Source of the DNA: 40CM-4-68-19 sp036513415
GTDB taxonomy: Bacteria > Myxococcota > Myxococcia > Myxococcales > 40CM-4-68-19
DNA: 64,000 bases
Direction: 5' to 3'
Assembly (NCBI GenBank): GCA_036513415.1
Contig: DATBZA010000163.1
Span: 9,510 to 73,509 of the forward strand
The first letter of the stretch is position 1, and each line of letters begins with the position of its first letter. Shown in pieces: positions 1 to 8,142 of this stretch. Under the pieces are notes generated by a model. The model was not told where the DNA came from and did no database searches. It was given only the letters and a program-made list of their open reading frames with translations. A program made the translations under genes and the position numbers.

Positions 1-1084
1 CCCGGGCGGTGGCCTGGGGCCACGACACGGCGCCGCTACGCATGGGCAGGGTCTCTCGAGCATTGCCGCGCGCGATCGGCGTCCACCGGGCGACTACGTC
101 CCCAATCAGATGTCGCGAATCACCGAGGCGCTCGCCGGCGGGCGCGTGCGCGTGCTGATGTTGTTCGGCACCGACATGCTGTCCTCGTTCGCCGACGCGG
201 GCCGGGTGGGGAGGGCGCTCGAGCGGCTCGAGCTGCTCGCCAGTTACGATCTCTTCATGCACGACACTGCGCGCCGCCACGCGGACGTGATCCTGCCCGC
301 GACTGCCTGGCTCGAGGACACAGGCTGCAAGAGCACGAACACGCATCTCTATCTCATGCCCAAGGCGCTCGAGCCTGAGGGCGAGGCGCGGCCGCCGACC
401 TGGGTGCTTCGCGAGCTTGCCCGGCGTCTCGATGTCCGCGATTTCTTTCCCTGGCAGGACGACTCAGGACCCCTGGACGCGATCCTCGATCATCCGGCCA
501 CCGGGCACGCGACGGTCGCGGCACTCGCGTCCGAGGACGGAATCCGGCCGCTGCACGTCTCGCACGTTGCCTATCCCGATCTGAAGTTCGACACGCCATC
601 GGGAAACATCGAATTCTTCTCCGAGCGCGCCGCCCGTCTCGGCCTTCCCGCGTTGCCCGTGTTCGCGAGCGAGCCGCAGTCGGAATATCCGCTCGAGCTG
701 CGGACCGGTCGCACTCTCACGCAGTTCCACGGCTTCTACGATCACGGCCGGGCGTTGCCCACCCTCGCCGCCGCTGACCCGGAGCCGCGACTCTGGATCG
801 CTTCTGACGACGCCGCGCGACGCACGCTCCGTGACGGCGAGGAAATCCGGATCTTCAACCGGCGCGGCGAGATGCGGGCTCGCGCACTCGTCACTGACCG
901 CGTCCCGCCCGGCACGGTCTGGATGCGCGACGGGTGGGAAGGGCTCAACACGCTCACCTCGGGCGAGCCCGTCCTGCCGGACACTGCCGTCGACCTGTTC
1001 GAATTCTCCGCGGGTCAAGCGGAGTTCGAGGCGCACGTCGAAGTCGAGGCCGCGAGGAACGGCTACCCCCGGCCACCGACCTAG
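1..1084 (+). CDS. Molybdopterin oxidoreductase (formate dehydrogenase-like), C-terminal part, 5' truncated
   Basis: C-terminal portion of a bis-MGD molybdopterin oxidoreductase of the formate dehydrogenase/nitrate reductase group. From the ATG at 110 about 324 residues remain, covering the late molybdopterin domain (GTDMLSSFAD; ARRHADVILPATAWLED) and the molydop-binding beta-barrel (GRTLTQFHGFYDHG; PPGTVWMRDGWEGLN). The frame stays open upstream to the window edge, so 110 is probably not the true start. Upstream, residues resembling the family (AWGHDTAPLRMG) lie in the neighbouring frame (from base 3), and DYVPNQM resumes in the frame of the rest, suggesting a frameshift or sequencing slip near 70-95. 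The active-site Cys/Sec and Fe-S domain lie outside the window. The stop overlaps the convergent MAPEG gene by 4 bp. The substrate cannot be fixed. Confidence 0.85.
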   Translation, partial: PGGGLGPRHGAATHGQGLSSIAARDRRPPGDYVPNQMSRITEALAGGRVRVLMLFGTDMLSSFADAGRVGRALERLELLASYDLFMHDTARRHADVILPATAWLEDTGCKSTNTHLYLMPKALEPEGEARPPTWVLRELARRLDVRDFFPWQDDSGPLDAILDHPATGHATVAALASEDGIRPLHVSHVAYPDLKFDTPSGNIEFFSERAARLGLPALPVFASEPQSEYPLELRTGRTLTQFHGFYDHGRALPTLAAADPEPRLWIASDDAARRTLRDGEEIRIFNRRGEMRARALVTDRVPPGTVWMRDGWEGLNTLTSGEPVLPDTAVDLFEFSAGQAEFEAHVEVEAARNGYPRPPT

Positions 1085-1497
1085 GACATCGTGTTCAGGC
1101 CGTTCGCGGCCACCCACACACCGAGGAGCAATTCGAGCGAGTAGGTAGTCACGACGCCGACCAGGCCGATGCGGCGGATCTTCCCGATGAACGCCGCCGC
1201 ATGCAGTGCCCGCGCGATCAGCGCCGCGGTGCCGAGGACGACGATCCACGTCTTTGCCGCGCCCTGGTACTCGAGCAGGACGAGCAGGATCGCGATCACG
1301 GTGACGTGCTCGATGGCGTTTCCGTGGGCGCGGTTTGCGCGGCGCAGCGAGTCATCGCCGCCGTCGCCGAACCTGACGCGGGTGCGCAGCCGATGGCGGC
1401 TGGTGTTCAGCGCCAGCGCGGTGACCAAGAGGAAGAGCAGCGCGACGAAAAAGGGCGAATAGGTCAGCGTGCCGGCGCGGAAGAGCAGGGTGGGCAT
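1081..1497 (-). CDS. MAPEG family membrane protein
   Basis: 138-residue integral membrane protein of the MAPEG family (membrane-associated proteins in eicosanoid and glutathione metabolism). About four hydrophobic helices are visible (around residues 13-30, 66-80, 84-100 and 112-130). The family signature RANRAHGNAIEHV sits after the first helix, where glutathione-transferase relatives carry their glutathione-contact residues. Bacterial MAPEG proteins are usually uncharacterised; some have glutathione transferase or peroxidase activity. Length is normal for the family. It ends convergently against the oxidoreductase gene with a 4-bp overlap. No operon partner is evident, although the zinc-ribbon thioredoxin follows on the same strand 85 bp upstream. 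Confidence 0.85.
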   Translation of the reverse strand: MPTLLFRAGTLTYSPFFVALLFLLVTALALNTSRHRLRTRVRFGDGGDDSLRRANRAHGNAIEHVTVIAILLVLLEYQGAAKTWIVVLGTAALIARALHAAAFIGKIRRIGLVGVVTTYSLELLLGVWVAANGLNTMS

Positions 1498-1582
1498 GGC
1501 GCGAGAGTACGCCAGGCCGGGTGGGCACGTCGTCCGCTCGGCCTCGCCGGGAAGCGCCGGAGCTCGCCGTCCGCGGCGGGGC

Positions 1583-2041
1583 TCAGACGTATCGATCGAT
1601 GAACGCGTCCAGCTCCGCTTTGGGCAACGCGCCCGCCACGCGGCCGATGAAGAGCGGCCCGCGCTGCAGGATCAAGGTGGGAATCGACTGCACTTGATGC
1701 AGCGCGGAGATCCGCGGGTTCTCATCGACGTTGAGCTTCACGATCTTGATTTTTCCCCTCCGCTCCTTCGCTGCCTGTTCGAGCACCGGCGCGACCGCGC
1801 GGCAAGGGCCGCACCATGGCGCCCAGAAATCGACCAGCACCGGGATGGGGCAGTCCTCGACCTCCCGCTTCCAGGTCGAATCGGTGGCAGCGACCGGGTG
1901 GTCGGGAAAGACGCTCTCCTTGCAGCGGCCGCACCGCGGGTCATCCCGCAACCGGCTACGCGGGATGCGGTTCGTCGCGCCGCAGCGGGCGCAGGAGTAT
2001 TCGACGCGATCATCGTCCATCGCAATCTCGTAATCATTCAT
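1583..2041 (-). CDS. trxC: Thioredoxin 2-type zinc-ribbon thioredoxin
   Basis: Cytosolic disulfide reductase of the TrxC (thioredoxin 2) type. The ATG at 2041 gives 152 residues; a longer open frame reaches 2110 without family similarity. The N-terminus carries a zinc ribbon of two CxxC knuckles (CARC and CGRC), as in TrxC but with a longer leader, followed by a full thioredoxin fold with the redox motif WCGPC in VDFWAPWCGPCRAV, the cis-proline stretch VQSIPTLIL, and the C-terminal helix. TrxC proteins are often tied to oxidative stress. No co-transcribed reductase is visible here. Confidence 0.9.
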   Translation of the reverse strand: MNDYEIAMDDDRVEYSCARCGATNRIPRSRLRDDPRCGRCKESVFPDHPVAATDSTWKREVEDCPIPVLVDFWAPWCGPCRAVAPVLEQAAKERRGKIKIVKLNVDENPRISALHQVQSIPTLILQRGPLFIGRVAGALPKAELDAFIDRYV

Positions 2042-2123
2042 GCGTCGAGCGCAAGACCTGCCCCTCTCGTCGGGTGACGTGGCGCGACCCCCGGGGCCAT
2101 CCAAACGCAACTCCGGGCCAACT

Positions 2124-3407
2124 TTACTGAGCAGTGGCGTGAGCGCTTTGGACCATCGAGCCGACCTGCGAGAGGACGAAGCCCTTCGCGCGCAGGCCCG
2201 CGATGATCTCTGGAAGTGCCTCCGCAGTGTGCCAACCGCGCCGGTTCATGTGCATCACCACGATCGAGCCTGGTCGGGCCTTGGCCAGGACCCATGCGAC
2301 CAACCGCTCCCGCGTGATGTGCCTGTCGGGATCGCCAGAGGGAAAGTCGAACTCCACGGTGCGCAAACCGGCCTGGGCCGCCTGTTCCGTCAGCTCTGAA
2401 TCGACCTCGCCGTACGGCGGCCGGAAGAAGCGCGGCAGGCGTCCAGTCAGCGAGAACAGGATCTGCTGCGTCCAGAGCAACTCCTCCCGCTTCCGCTCGG
2501 GCGGGACTTCCGTCATGTGCGGGTGCGTGTACGAGTGGTTGGCGATTTCAAAGAGCGGATTCTGGGCAAGGACGCGCATCTGGAGCAGGTGGGTTTCCGC
2601 CCAGCGGCCGCTGATGAAGAGAGTGGCCGGCGTATGCGTCTTGACGAGGACGCGAGTCACCCGGTCGTCGTAAAAGCTGCGGTCGAGGGTGGAGCAGGCG
2701 TCGAACGTGAGGGCAACTTGCCGGCCCGCGCCCTCGGCGTGCGAGATCAATTCCGCCGCGACGGGCTGGAACGGCGGCAACGGCTTCAGCGTCGGTGGAC
2801 CAGCCGGATGCGGTCCCTCGGGTTCAAGCGGCGGCTCCGGTGCGGGTGGCAGATCGACGAGGAGATCCTCGGCCCCGGCAGGCGGCTCGACCAGCTCGAC
2901 CCAGGTGACCCGCGGCTGGGTCGCGATGATTCGCGCCTGCGAGAGCCCGAAGGAAAAGTCGGCCAACGCGCGATCTACCGCGTCCTGCGCCGCGGCAGGA
3001 GGTTTCACGGAGGGAAGCAGCGGTCTTACGCCGGACTCCTTGGCCGCGACCGCCACCCAGAGCGACAACCCGCGCAGACGCTCCGGCCGTCGCCAGAGGA
3101 AGAGGCGGAGTCGCTCATCGATCCGGGCGCCTGCGTGCTCCAACTCCAGGTCCGGGGCACGGCCTCCCAGCAGCACCGGGGCTTCAGCATGAGCGTGCGA
3201 CGCGGCGGGGTCGCGCGGCGTCCAGGCTCGGTGGAGGAGAGTCGCCACGATCGTGCGCTCTTCCGAAGCCACCAACAGATTGACGGGCAGCGCGACGCCC
3301 GCGGCGCTTGCGCTCGCCGGCAGCGCCAGCGGCTTTCCGTCCACCACGACGGTCCGCTCGTTGCCAGCGATCGGCGCGGCGAACATCATCCATAGTGCGA
3401 GCAACAT
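2124..3407 (-). CDS. Secreted NodB-domain polysaccharide deacetylase
   Basis: 427-residue exported protein. An N-terminal signal peptide (residues 1-15) is followed by an alanine/arginine-rich region of about 170 residues without recognised fold, a proline-rich linker (around 188-213) and a C-terminal NodB homology domain. The metal-binding motif HSYTHPH, the RPPYGE motif and the terminal VMHMN motif are present. Motif 1 reads LTFDACS rather than the usual TFDDG, so the second, metal-binding Asp is replaced by Ala, a variant known in part of the family. Probable role is N-deacetylation of a cell-wall or exopolysaccharide in the periplasm. The gene stands alone on its strand and is divergent from the repeat protein at 3639. 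Confidence 0.85.
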   Translation of the reverse strand: MLLALWMMFAAPIAGNERTVVVDGKPLALPASASAAGVALPVNLLVASEERTIVATLLHRAWTPRDPAASHAHAEAPVLLGGRAPDLELEHAGARIDERLRLFLWRRPERLRGLSLWVAVAAKESGVRPLLPSVKPPAAAQDAVDRALADFSFGLSQARIIATQPRVTWVELVEPPAGAEDLLVDLPPAPEPPLEPEGPHPAGPPTLKPLPPFQPVAAELISHAEGAGRQVALTFDACSTLDRSFYDDRVTRVLVKTHTPATLFISGRWAETHLLQMRVLAQNPLFEIANHSYTHPHMTEVPPERKREELLWTQQILFSLTGRLPRFFRPPYGEVDSELTEQAAQAGLRTVEFDFPSGDPDRHITRERLVAWVLAKARPGSIVVMHMNRRGWHTAEALPEIIAGLRAKGFVLSQVGSMVQSAHATAQ

Positions 3408-3638
3408 GGCTGTATTCTAATGGCGCGCTCCTCTGGGTTTTCACCTCGCATGTCGGACATTTCCTCTGCGACCTTCGGGCCGCCTGGGGCGGCATTGGAC
3501 AGGTCACCGGATCCAGGCGGGGCATTCTGACCCGCCCGACTGTCCCGCGCGCGCAAACGCGTGAGTGCCGGACGGCTTCGGGCCGGCATGTCGCTTGCTC
3601 AATTGCTCCTCGAGCAAGTCAACCGAAGGGAGAATGAG

Positions 3639-4052
3639 ATGAAGGCCAATTGGATCTTGAGCGGTATCGTCGCCGGCGCTTTGCTGGCCCCGGGCATCGC
3701 GCTCGCCTCGGCAGGCGAGCACGTGGAGAAGCGCGGCGAGCGGATCGAGCAGCGTGGCGAGCGCGTCGAGAAGCGTGGCGAGCGCATCGAAAAGCGCGGC
3801 GACGTGCTCGAGCACAAAGCTGCCGCTGACGATGCCAAAGCCGCGGAGCTGCGCAGCGAGGGCAAGAACAAGGCTGCGCGCGCCGAGGAGCGGAAGGCGG
3901 ATCGCGAAGCTGCTCGCGGCGATCGCCTCGAAAAGCGCGGGGAGCGCGTGGAGAAGCGGGGCGAACGCATCGAGAAGCACGGAGACCGCCTCGAGAAGCG
4001 CGGCGAAGCTCGAGAGGACCACCCAGCCGCGGCTGCCTCCGCCGCGAAGTAA
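3639..4052 (+). CDS. Secreted heptad-repeat protein (EKRGERI repeats)
   Basis: 137 residues from the ATG at 3639, preceded by a good ribosome binding site (GAAGGGAG at 3624-3631). A signal peptide (about 22 residues, cleaved near ALASAG) precedes nearly pure seven-residue repeats of the form EKRGERI/V. There are about six copies, then a lysine/glutamate-rich spacer around residues 65-95, then five further copies. The repeats are strongly helical and highly charged, probably a periplasmic coiled coil or charged rod. There is no catalytic motif. The gene ends just ahead of a perfect 14-bp stem hairpin. Function unknown. Confidence 0.8.
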   Translation: MKANWILSGIVAGALLAPGIALASAGEHVEKRGERIEQRGERVEKRGERIEKRGDVLEHKAAADDAKAAELRSEGKNKAARAEERKADREAARGDRLEKRGERVEKRGERIEKHGDRLEKRGEAREDHPAAAASAAK

Positions 4053-4064
4053 TCCAGGTTGGAC

Positions 4065-4104
4065 GTCGGGTCGCCGCCGGGGCCAGCTCTGGCGGCGACC
4101 CGAC
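4065..4104 (+). terminator. 14-bp stem hairpin after the repeat protein
   Basis: GTCGGGTCGCCGCC (4065-4078) pairs perfectly with GGCGGCGACCCGAC (4091-4104) around a 12-base loop, 12 bp after the stop at 4052. No T-run follows, so a hairpin-plus-Rho or bidirectional terminator is the likely role. The rest of 4105-4290 shows no gene. Confidence 0.65.
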
Positions 4105-4290
4105 TTCGCGAGGTGCGTGCGGCAGCGCGGCGCCTGCGCCACTTGACGGCGACCCCCGACTTAAGTCCTAGTTCGTCGCACCTACCGGAGCGGTAGTCGC
4201 GGCCTGCCCGCTCCGGGACAGGTTGGCCGCTTGCAACCGGGCTGGGCCGCTGGCCGCGGAAGGCGGTTTAGCGGCTACGTTTGAGCGCGG

Positions 4291-5901
4291 TTAGCAAACC
4301 CGCGGCAAGAGCACGCGGAAGGTCGTGCCCTGCTCGGCGGACGAGTCCAGCGAAAGCTCGCCGCCATGCGCATGGGCGATCTCGCGGGCGATGTACAAAC
4401 CGAGCCCGAGTCCCTTCCCGCCCTCGGTCGCGGCGCGGCGGAACGGATCGAAGATCCGCTCGCGGTCGCCCTCAGGAATGGGCGCCCCTTCGTTGTGCAC
4501 CGCGATCTCGACGCGGTCCGCCGTCGCCGCGAGGGCGATGCGCACGGTTTTGTCCGGGACGCCGTGCACGACTGCGTTCACCGTCAGGTTCGAGAGCAGC
4601 TGCGCCATGCGGTCGGGATCCCAGCGGCCAGAAGCTTCACCCTGCACATCGAGGACGATCTCGCGCCCGGGATGCGCCGCCCTCGTTTCCTCGACGACCT
4701 GGGCCGCGGTCTGCGCCAGGTCCATCGTTTGCGGTGAAACCGGGATGCCGCCCCCCCGCCGCCCGCGGGTGAGATCGAGCAAATCGTCGATCATGCGCGA
4801 CATCCGCTGCGCGCTGGTGCCGATGCGCGCAAGCGACTGGCGCTCCATCTCGGAGAGAGTGGCGTTCCTCATCTGGTAGGTGGAGCCGAGAATGGCCTGG
4901 ATGGGGCTGCGCAGGTCATGGCCGAGGATACCGATGAAGCGCTCGCGGAACGCTTCACGCTCGCGGCTCTCCGCCTCGGCGCGCCGGCGCTCGGTGAGGT
5001 CGCGCAGATACCCGGTGAAGGCGAGGGTGCCCTCCAGCGGGATGCGCGCGATGGTCAGCTCGACGGGAAATTCGCTCCCGTCCTTCCGCATGCCGACCAG
5101 TTCCAGGCGTCGATTGAGCAGCGCGCTTTGCTGCGTTTTCACGTAGCGCGCCAGGCCCCGCCGGTGGTTCTCGCGCAGTGCAGGCGGAATGATCAGCTCG
5201 GCCATCTCACGCCCCAGCGTCTCCTCGCGCGACCAGCCGAACATCCGTTCGGCGGCAGCGTTCCAGTCCGTCACGCGGCCAGCGGCGTCCATGGAGACGA
5301 CGGAGTCGAGCGCTGCGTCCAGGATGGCTGCCCGGCGCGCTTCGCTGATGCGCTCGGCTTCCAAAGCGGCGGCGCGCCGGAGAAACTCCTCGACGTGCGC
5401 AGCGAGGAGTTGGGCGGTCTCCTCCAGCTGGTGCTCGTCGAGGGTCCCCTGGCGGTGGAAGAACTCGAGCACGCCGTCGCCGATTGGAAACGCAACCGCG
5501 CTACGGAGGTGATCGCGCAGCCCGCTGTCTCGGCGAGGGAAATTGGTGTCGGTGGAAAGATCGCGGATGACGGTCCACTCGCCTCGTTCCCAGACTCGCC
5601 CTGGCAGCCCTTCCCCGCGCTGGAAGACGCGCGCGCGGCTGGCCGCCTCGAAGTCCGGGATGATGATGTCCGGCGCGCGCCAGATCATGACGAAGCGCAG
5701 GACGTCGGCGGCGGCATCTCGCTCCCAGTACAGGCCGGCGGCGAATCCGAGCTGCGGCCCGAGTCCCTCGAGCAGGCGGAGCATGGCCTCGCGCAGGGTG
5801 GCCGAAGCGGCGAACGCGCGCGCAATGGTGCGCGCGACGCCGGGCTGCGTCTCTGCGAGGATGTGGCTTGCCAACCTGCCTCCGTGCCGGATGGATACCA
5901 C
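4291..5901 (-). CDS. Soluble sensor histidine kinase, GAF-PAS-HisKA-HATPase
   Basis: 536 residues from a GTG at 5901. Order of domains: a GAF domain (about 30-175, ending in a signalling helix), a PAS domain (about 188-310) with typical WNAAAERMFGW and ELTIARIPLEG segments, a HisKA dimerisation domain with phospho-acceptor His in GHDLRSPIQAI (near 330), and an HATPase_c domain (about 410-530) with the N box (LLSNLTVNAVVHG), FDPFRR and GLGLGLYI. No membrane segment is seen, so it is a cytosolic sensor, probably binding a small ligand or redox cofactor. No response regulator is adjacent, so it is an orphan kinase. The GTG has only a weak upstream AAGGGC; a slightly later start is possible. Confidence 0.9.
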   Translation of the reverse strand: MVSIRHGGRLASHILAETQPGVARTIARAFAASATLREAMLRLLEGLGPQLGFAAGLYWERDAAADVLRFVMIWRAPDIIIPDFEAASRARVFQRGEGLPGRVWERGEWTVIRDLSTDTNFPRRDSGLRDHLRSAVAFPIGDGVLEFFHRQGTLDEHQLEETAQLLAAHVEEFLRRAAALEAERISEARRAAILDAALDSVVSMDAAGRVTDWNAAAERMFGWSREETLGREMAELIIPPALRENHRRGLARYVKTQQSALLNRRLELVGMRKDGSEFPVELTIARIPLEGTLAFTGYLRDLTERRRAEAESREREAFRERFIGILGHDLRSPIQAILGSTYQMRNATLSEMERQSLARIGTSAQRMSRMIDDLLDLTRGRRGGGIPVSPQTMDLAQTAAQVVEETRAAHPGREIVLDVQGEASGRWDPDRMAQLLSNLTVNAVVHGVPDKTVRIALAATADRVEIAVHNEGAPIPEGDRERIFDPFRRAATEGGKGLGLGLYIAREIAHAHGGELSLDSSAEQGTTFRVLLPRVC

Positions 5902-5967
5902 GCGACGCCCTTGCGCAGCAGCAGTGCGCGACGTGAATGCGATTCTAATGGGCGGCAGCAGCTCCGC

Positions 5968-7008
5968 TCAGGAATAGCGAGCCAGGGCTGCCTCGACGAT
6001 CGCGCCAACCAACTCGGTGTACGAACGGCCCGCCTCGCGCGCGGCGAGGGCGAACTCCGCCTCGACGACCAACCAGGGATTGGGGTTGGCCTCGAGCACG
6101 TAGAGCTTTCCGTCGGGAGCGAGGCGCAGGTCGATGCGCGCGTAGTCGCGAAGCTGGAGCGCGCGGTATGCGCCGAGCGCGGCCTCCTTGGCGCGCGCGG
6201 TCACCTGCTCGTCGAGGCCGCTGGCGATGGCGGAGCGGGTCGCCTTGTACGCTTCCGTATCCGTCTCCCACTTCACCTCGCGACCGGCGATGCGCGGCAT
6301 CCCCTCCGGAAGCCGGGAGAGATCGAGCTCGACCAGCGGCAGCGCGACAGGCGGTTCGTTGCCGAGGATGCCGACGTAGAGCTCGCGGCCCTCGATGTAC
6401 TGCTCGACGAGGGCGGGACAGCCGAGCTCGTCCTGGATCAGCCGCGCCCGCTCCAGCAGCTCCTGCCTGCGGTGGACGACGGAGCCCACGTCGATGCCCA
6501 CCGATCCGCCGCCCGAGCAAGGCTTGACGATCACCGGGAACGAAAGCTTCTCACCCAACTCGAAATCGCCGCTCTCCGCCACCACGAACGAGGGAGTCCG
6601 GATGCCGTGGTAGCGGATGATCTTCTTGGCCAGCGCCTTGTCCTGCCCCAGATGCAATCCGTGCGGACCAGAGCCGGTGTAGCGCATCTCGAGCAGATCG
6701 AGGAAGGCGGCGACGTGGACGTCCTTGCTGTCGTCGCCGGCGTACGACTCGGTCAGGTTGAAAATCAGGTCCGCCGGGCAGCGCGCGAGACCGAGCAGGC
6801 TTTCCTCGCCCTCCAGCAAGTAGAGGAAGGGCTGGTGCCCCAGCTTCTGGAGCGCGTCGAGCACCTGCTCGCGCGCGAGTTTGGGCACCCGCTTGGTCTT
6901 GCGCGGCGCCGGCCGCTTCGCCTTGTGCTTCTCGCGCGGCGCGGCCGGCGCACCAAGCGGCGCGGCCGTGGTGTCGCTGGACGACTCGTAGAGGACCGCG
7001 ATCTTCAA
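5968..7008 (-). CDS. D-Ala-D-Ala ligase-like ATP-grasp enzyme
   Basis: 346 residues from a TTG at 7008 (preceded by GAGCGGGAG), beginning 7 bp after the stop of the upstream peptidase gene, so the two are almost certainly cotranscribed. ATP-grasp fold of the Ddl group: the ATP-binding segment FPVIVKPCSGGGSVGI, the VEQYIEGRELYVGI strand, and the metal-binding end motif KLYVLEANPNPW are all visible. A lysine/arginine-rich insert (about 18-45) replaces the usual early Ddl region. The enzyme should form an amide bond between an acyl-phosphate and an amine. Pairing with a peptidase rather than with mur/fts genes argues against a housekeeping Ddl and for a peptide- or protein-tagging amidoligase. 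Confidence 0.85.
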   Translation of the reverse strand: MKIAVLYESSSDTTAAPLGAPAAPREKHKAKRPAPRKTKRVPKLAREQVLDALQKLGHQPFLYLLEGEESLLGLARCPADLIFNLTESYAGDDSKDVHVAAFLDLLEMRYTGSGPHGLHLGQDKALAKKIIRYHGIRTPSFVVAESGDFELGEKLSFPVIVKPCSGGGSVGIDVGSVVHRRQELLERARLIQDELGCPALVEQYIEGRELYVGILGNEPPVALPLVELDLSRLPEGMPRIAGREVKWETDTEAYKATRSAIASGLDEQVTARAKEAALGAYRALQLRDYARIDLRLAPDGKLYVLEANPNPWLVVEAEFALAAREAGRSYTELVGAIVEAALARYS

Positions 7009-7015
7009 CTCCCGC

Positions 7016-8035
7016 TCATTTCTCGGTGAACCGGCCCCGGGTCAGGTAATTCATCACCAAGGTGGTCGCGTAGGACACCACCTCCACCAGGTGGGCTGGC
7101 TCGCGCGCAGTATCGACCGCCAGGTTCATCTCCTTCGCCCGCTTCTCGATCGACTCGACCAGGTGCTTGACCAGCGTCCGGCGGACTCCGGTCCAGTAGG
7201 TGATCTTGTCCACGATCACCTTGCGATGTTCGCCGAGGAACTCCGCTGCTGGCCGCGTGCCCTGCGGCGCTGCGGGTCCGAAGAGATCGTCGAGGTCCAC
7301 ATCGAGCGGCAAGTCGGCCGCCGCCGGCGTCTCGTCCGGCGTGCGCTCGCGGTAGAAGTCCTCGATGGTCGCCTGCATCTCGTCGACGGGTAGCTCCGCC
7401 TTGCCCACCGAGCGCCGCGGGTCCTTGTCCCCGAGCGCCTTGGCCGTCCGGTCGACGTATTCGAGCTTGGCCAGCGCCGCCCACCCCTGATAGCGGCGGC
7501 GCCAGTTCAAGCGCGGCGTGAGCCAGACCGCGAATGTCTCGGCGAAGTCCTCGTCGGGGTGCTTCTGCGCGTACCAGCCGGCGATGTGGCGCACGAAGCC
7601 GCGCGAGAAGGGCACAGGTCTGTAGTCGTCGGAGTAGGGGCGGTCGAAGGGACCGAACAGGTCGTGCCACTCGCGGGTGGCGTACAGCTCGTACGCATAG
7701 TTGAAGGCGTGGCCCGCTTCATGACGGAGGTACATCATGATCTCGCGCTCGTCCTCGATGTCGTTGACCGCCTGCTCCAGCGCCGCGAGCTTGGGGTCGG
7801 CGAGGTAGAAGGGAATGCCGATGATCGGCTCCCGGTCGGGGCACGCCCATTCGTCGCTGAGGTAGCAGGGAGGGCGGAAGCGGCTGAGCCCCCTCGCGGC
7901 CAGCTCGCGGTAGAGCTGGGCGATGTATTTCTCGAGCATCGACCCTTCGAGCCTCAGCCCGAGGTCCTTGATCTGCACCTTGAGGAGGCCCCGCGCCTCC
8001 GGAGGCGTTTGCTCGAACGAGTGCACGGCGGCCAT
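7016..8035 (-). CDS. Putative zinc metallopeptidase (Peptidase_Mx-like)
   Basis: 339 residues from the ATG at 8035 (an in-frame TTG at 8074 is less likely). The zincin motif HEAGH is in LRHEAGHAFNYAYELY, followed about 50 residues later by DFAETFAVWLTP, which supplies a probable third ligand region, as in the putative zinc-binding metallopeptidase family. No signal peptide or membrane helix is seen, so it is probably cytosolic. The 3' end abuts the ATP-grasp ligase gene (7-bp gap). Substrate unknown; the pairing suggests cleavage or trimming of the ligase product or its acceptor. Confidence 0.75.
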   Translation of the reverse strand: MAAVHSFEQTPPEARGLLKVQIKDLGLRLEGSMLEKYIAQLYRELAARGLSRFRPPCYLSDEWACPDREPIIGIPFYLADPKLAALEQAVNDIEDEREIMMYLRHEAGHAFNYAYELYATREWHDLFGPFDRPYSDDYRPVPFSRGFVRHIAGWYAQKHPDEDFAETFAVWLTPRLNWRRRYQGWAALAKLEYVDRTAKALGDKDPRRSVGKAELPVDEMQATIEDFYRERTPDETPAAADLPLDVDLDDLFGPAAPQGTRPAAEFLGEHRKVIVDKITYWTGVRRTLVKHLVESIEKRAKEMNLAVDTAREPAHLVEVVSYATTLVMNYLTRGRFTEK

Positions 8036-8142
8036 GGTACAGGATCCTGGCCTCTGCTCAGACAGGCATTTCAACAGAGGTCACATCTGACGCCACCCGC
8101 GAAGACCGCAGAACTGCCAGATTCATGTCCTCCGGACAGTCG

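Noticed and set aside
4918..7029. 703-residue plus-strand frame opposite the histidine kinase and ATP-grasp genes
   Set aside because: Mirror frame of two minus-strand genes with clear domains; no signal, ribosome binding site or motif.
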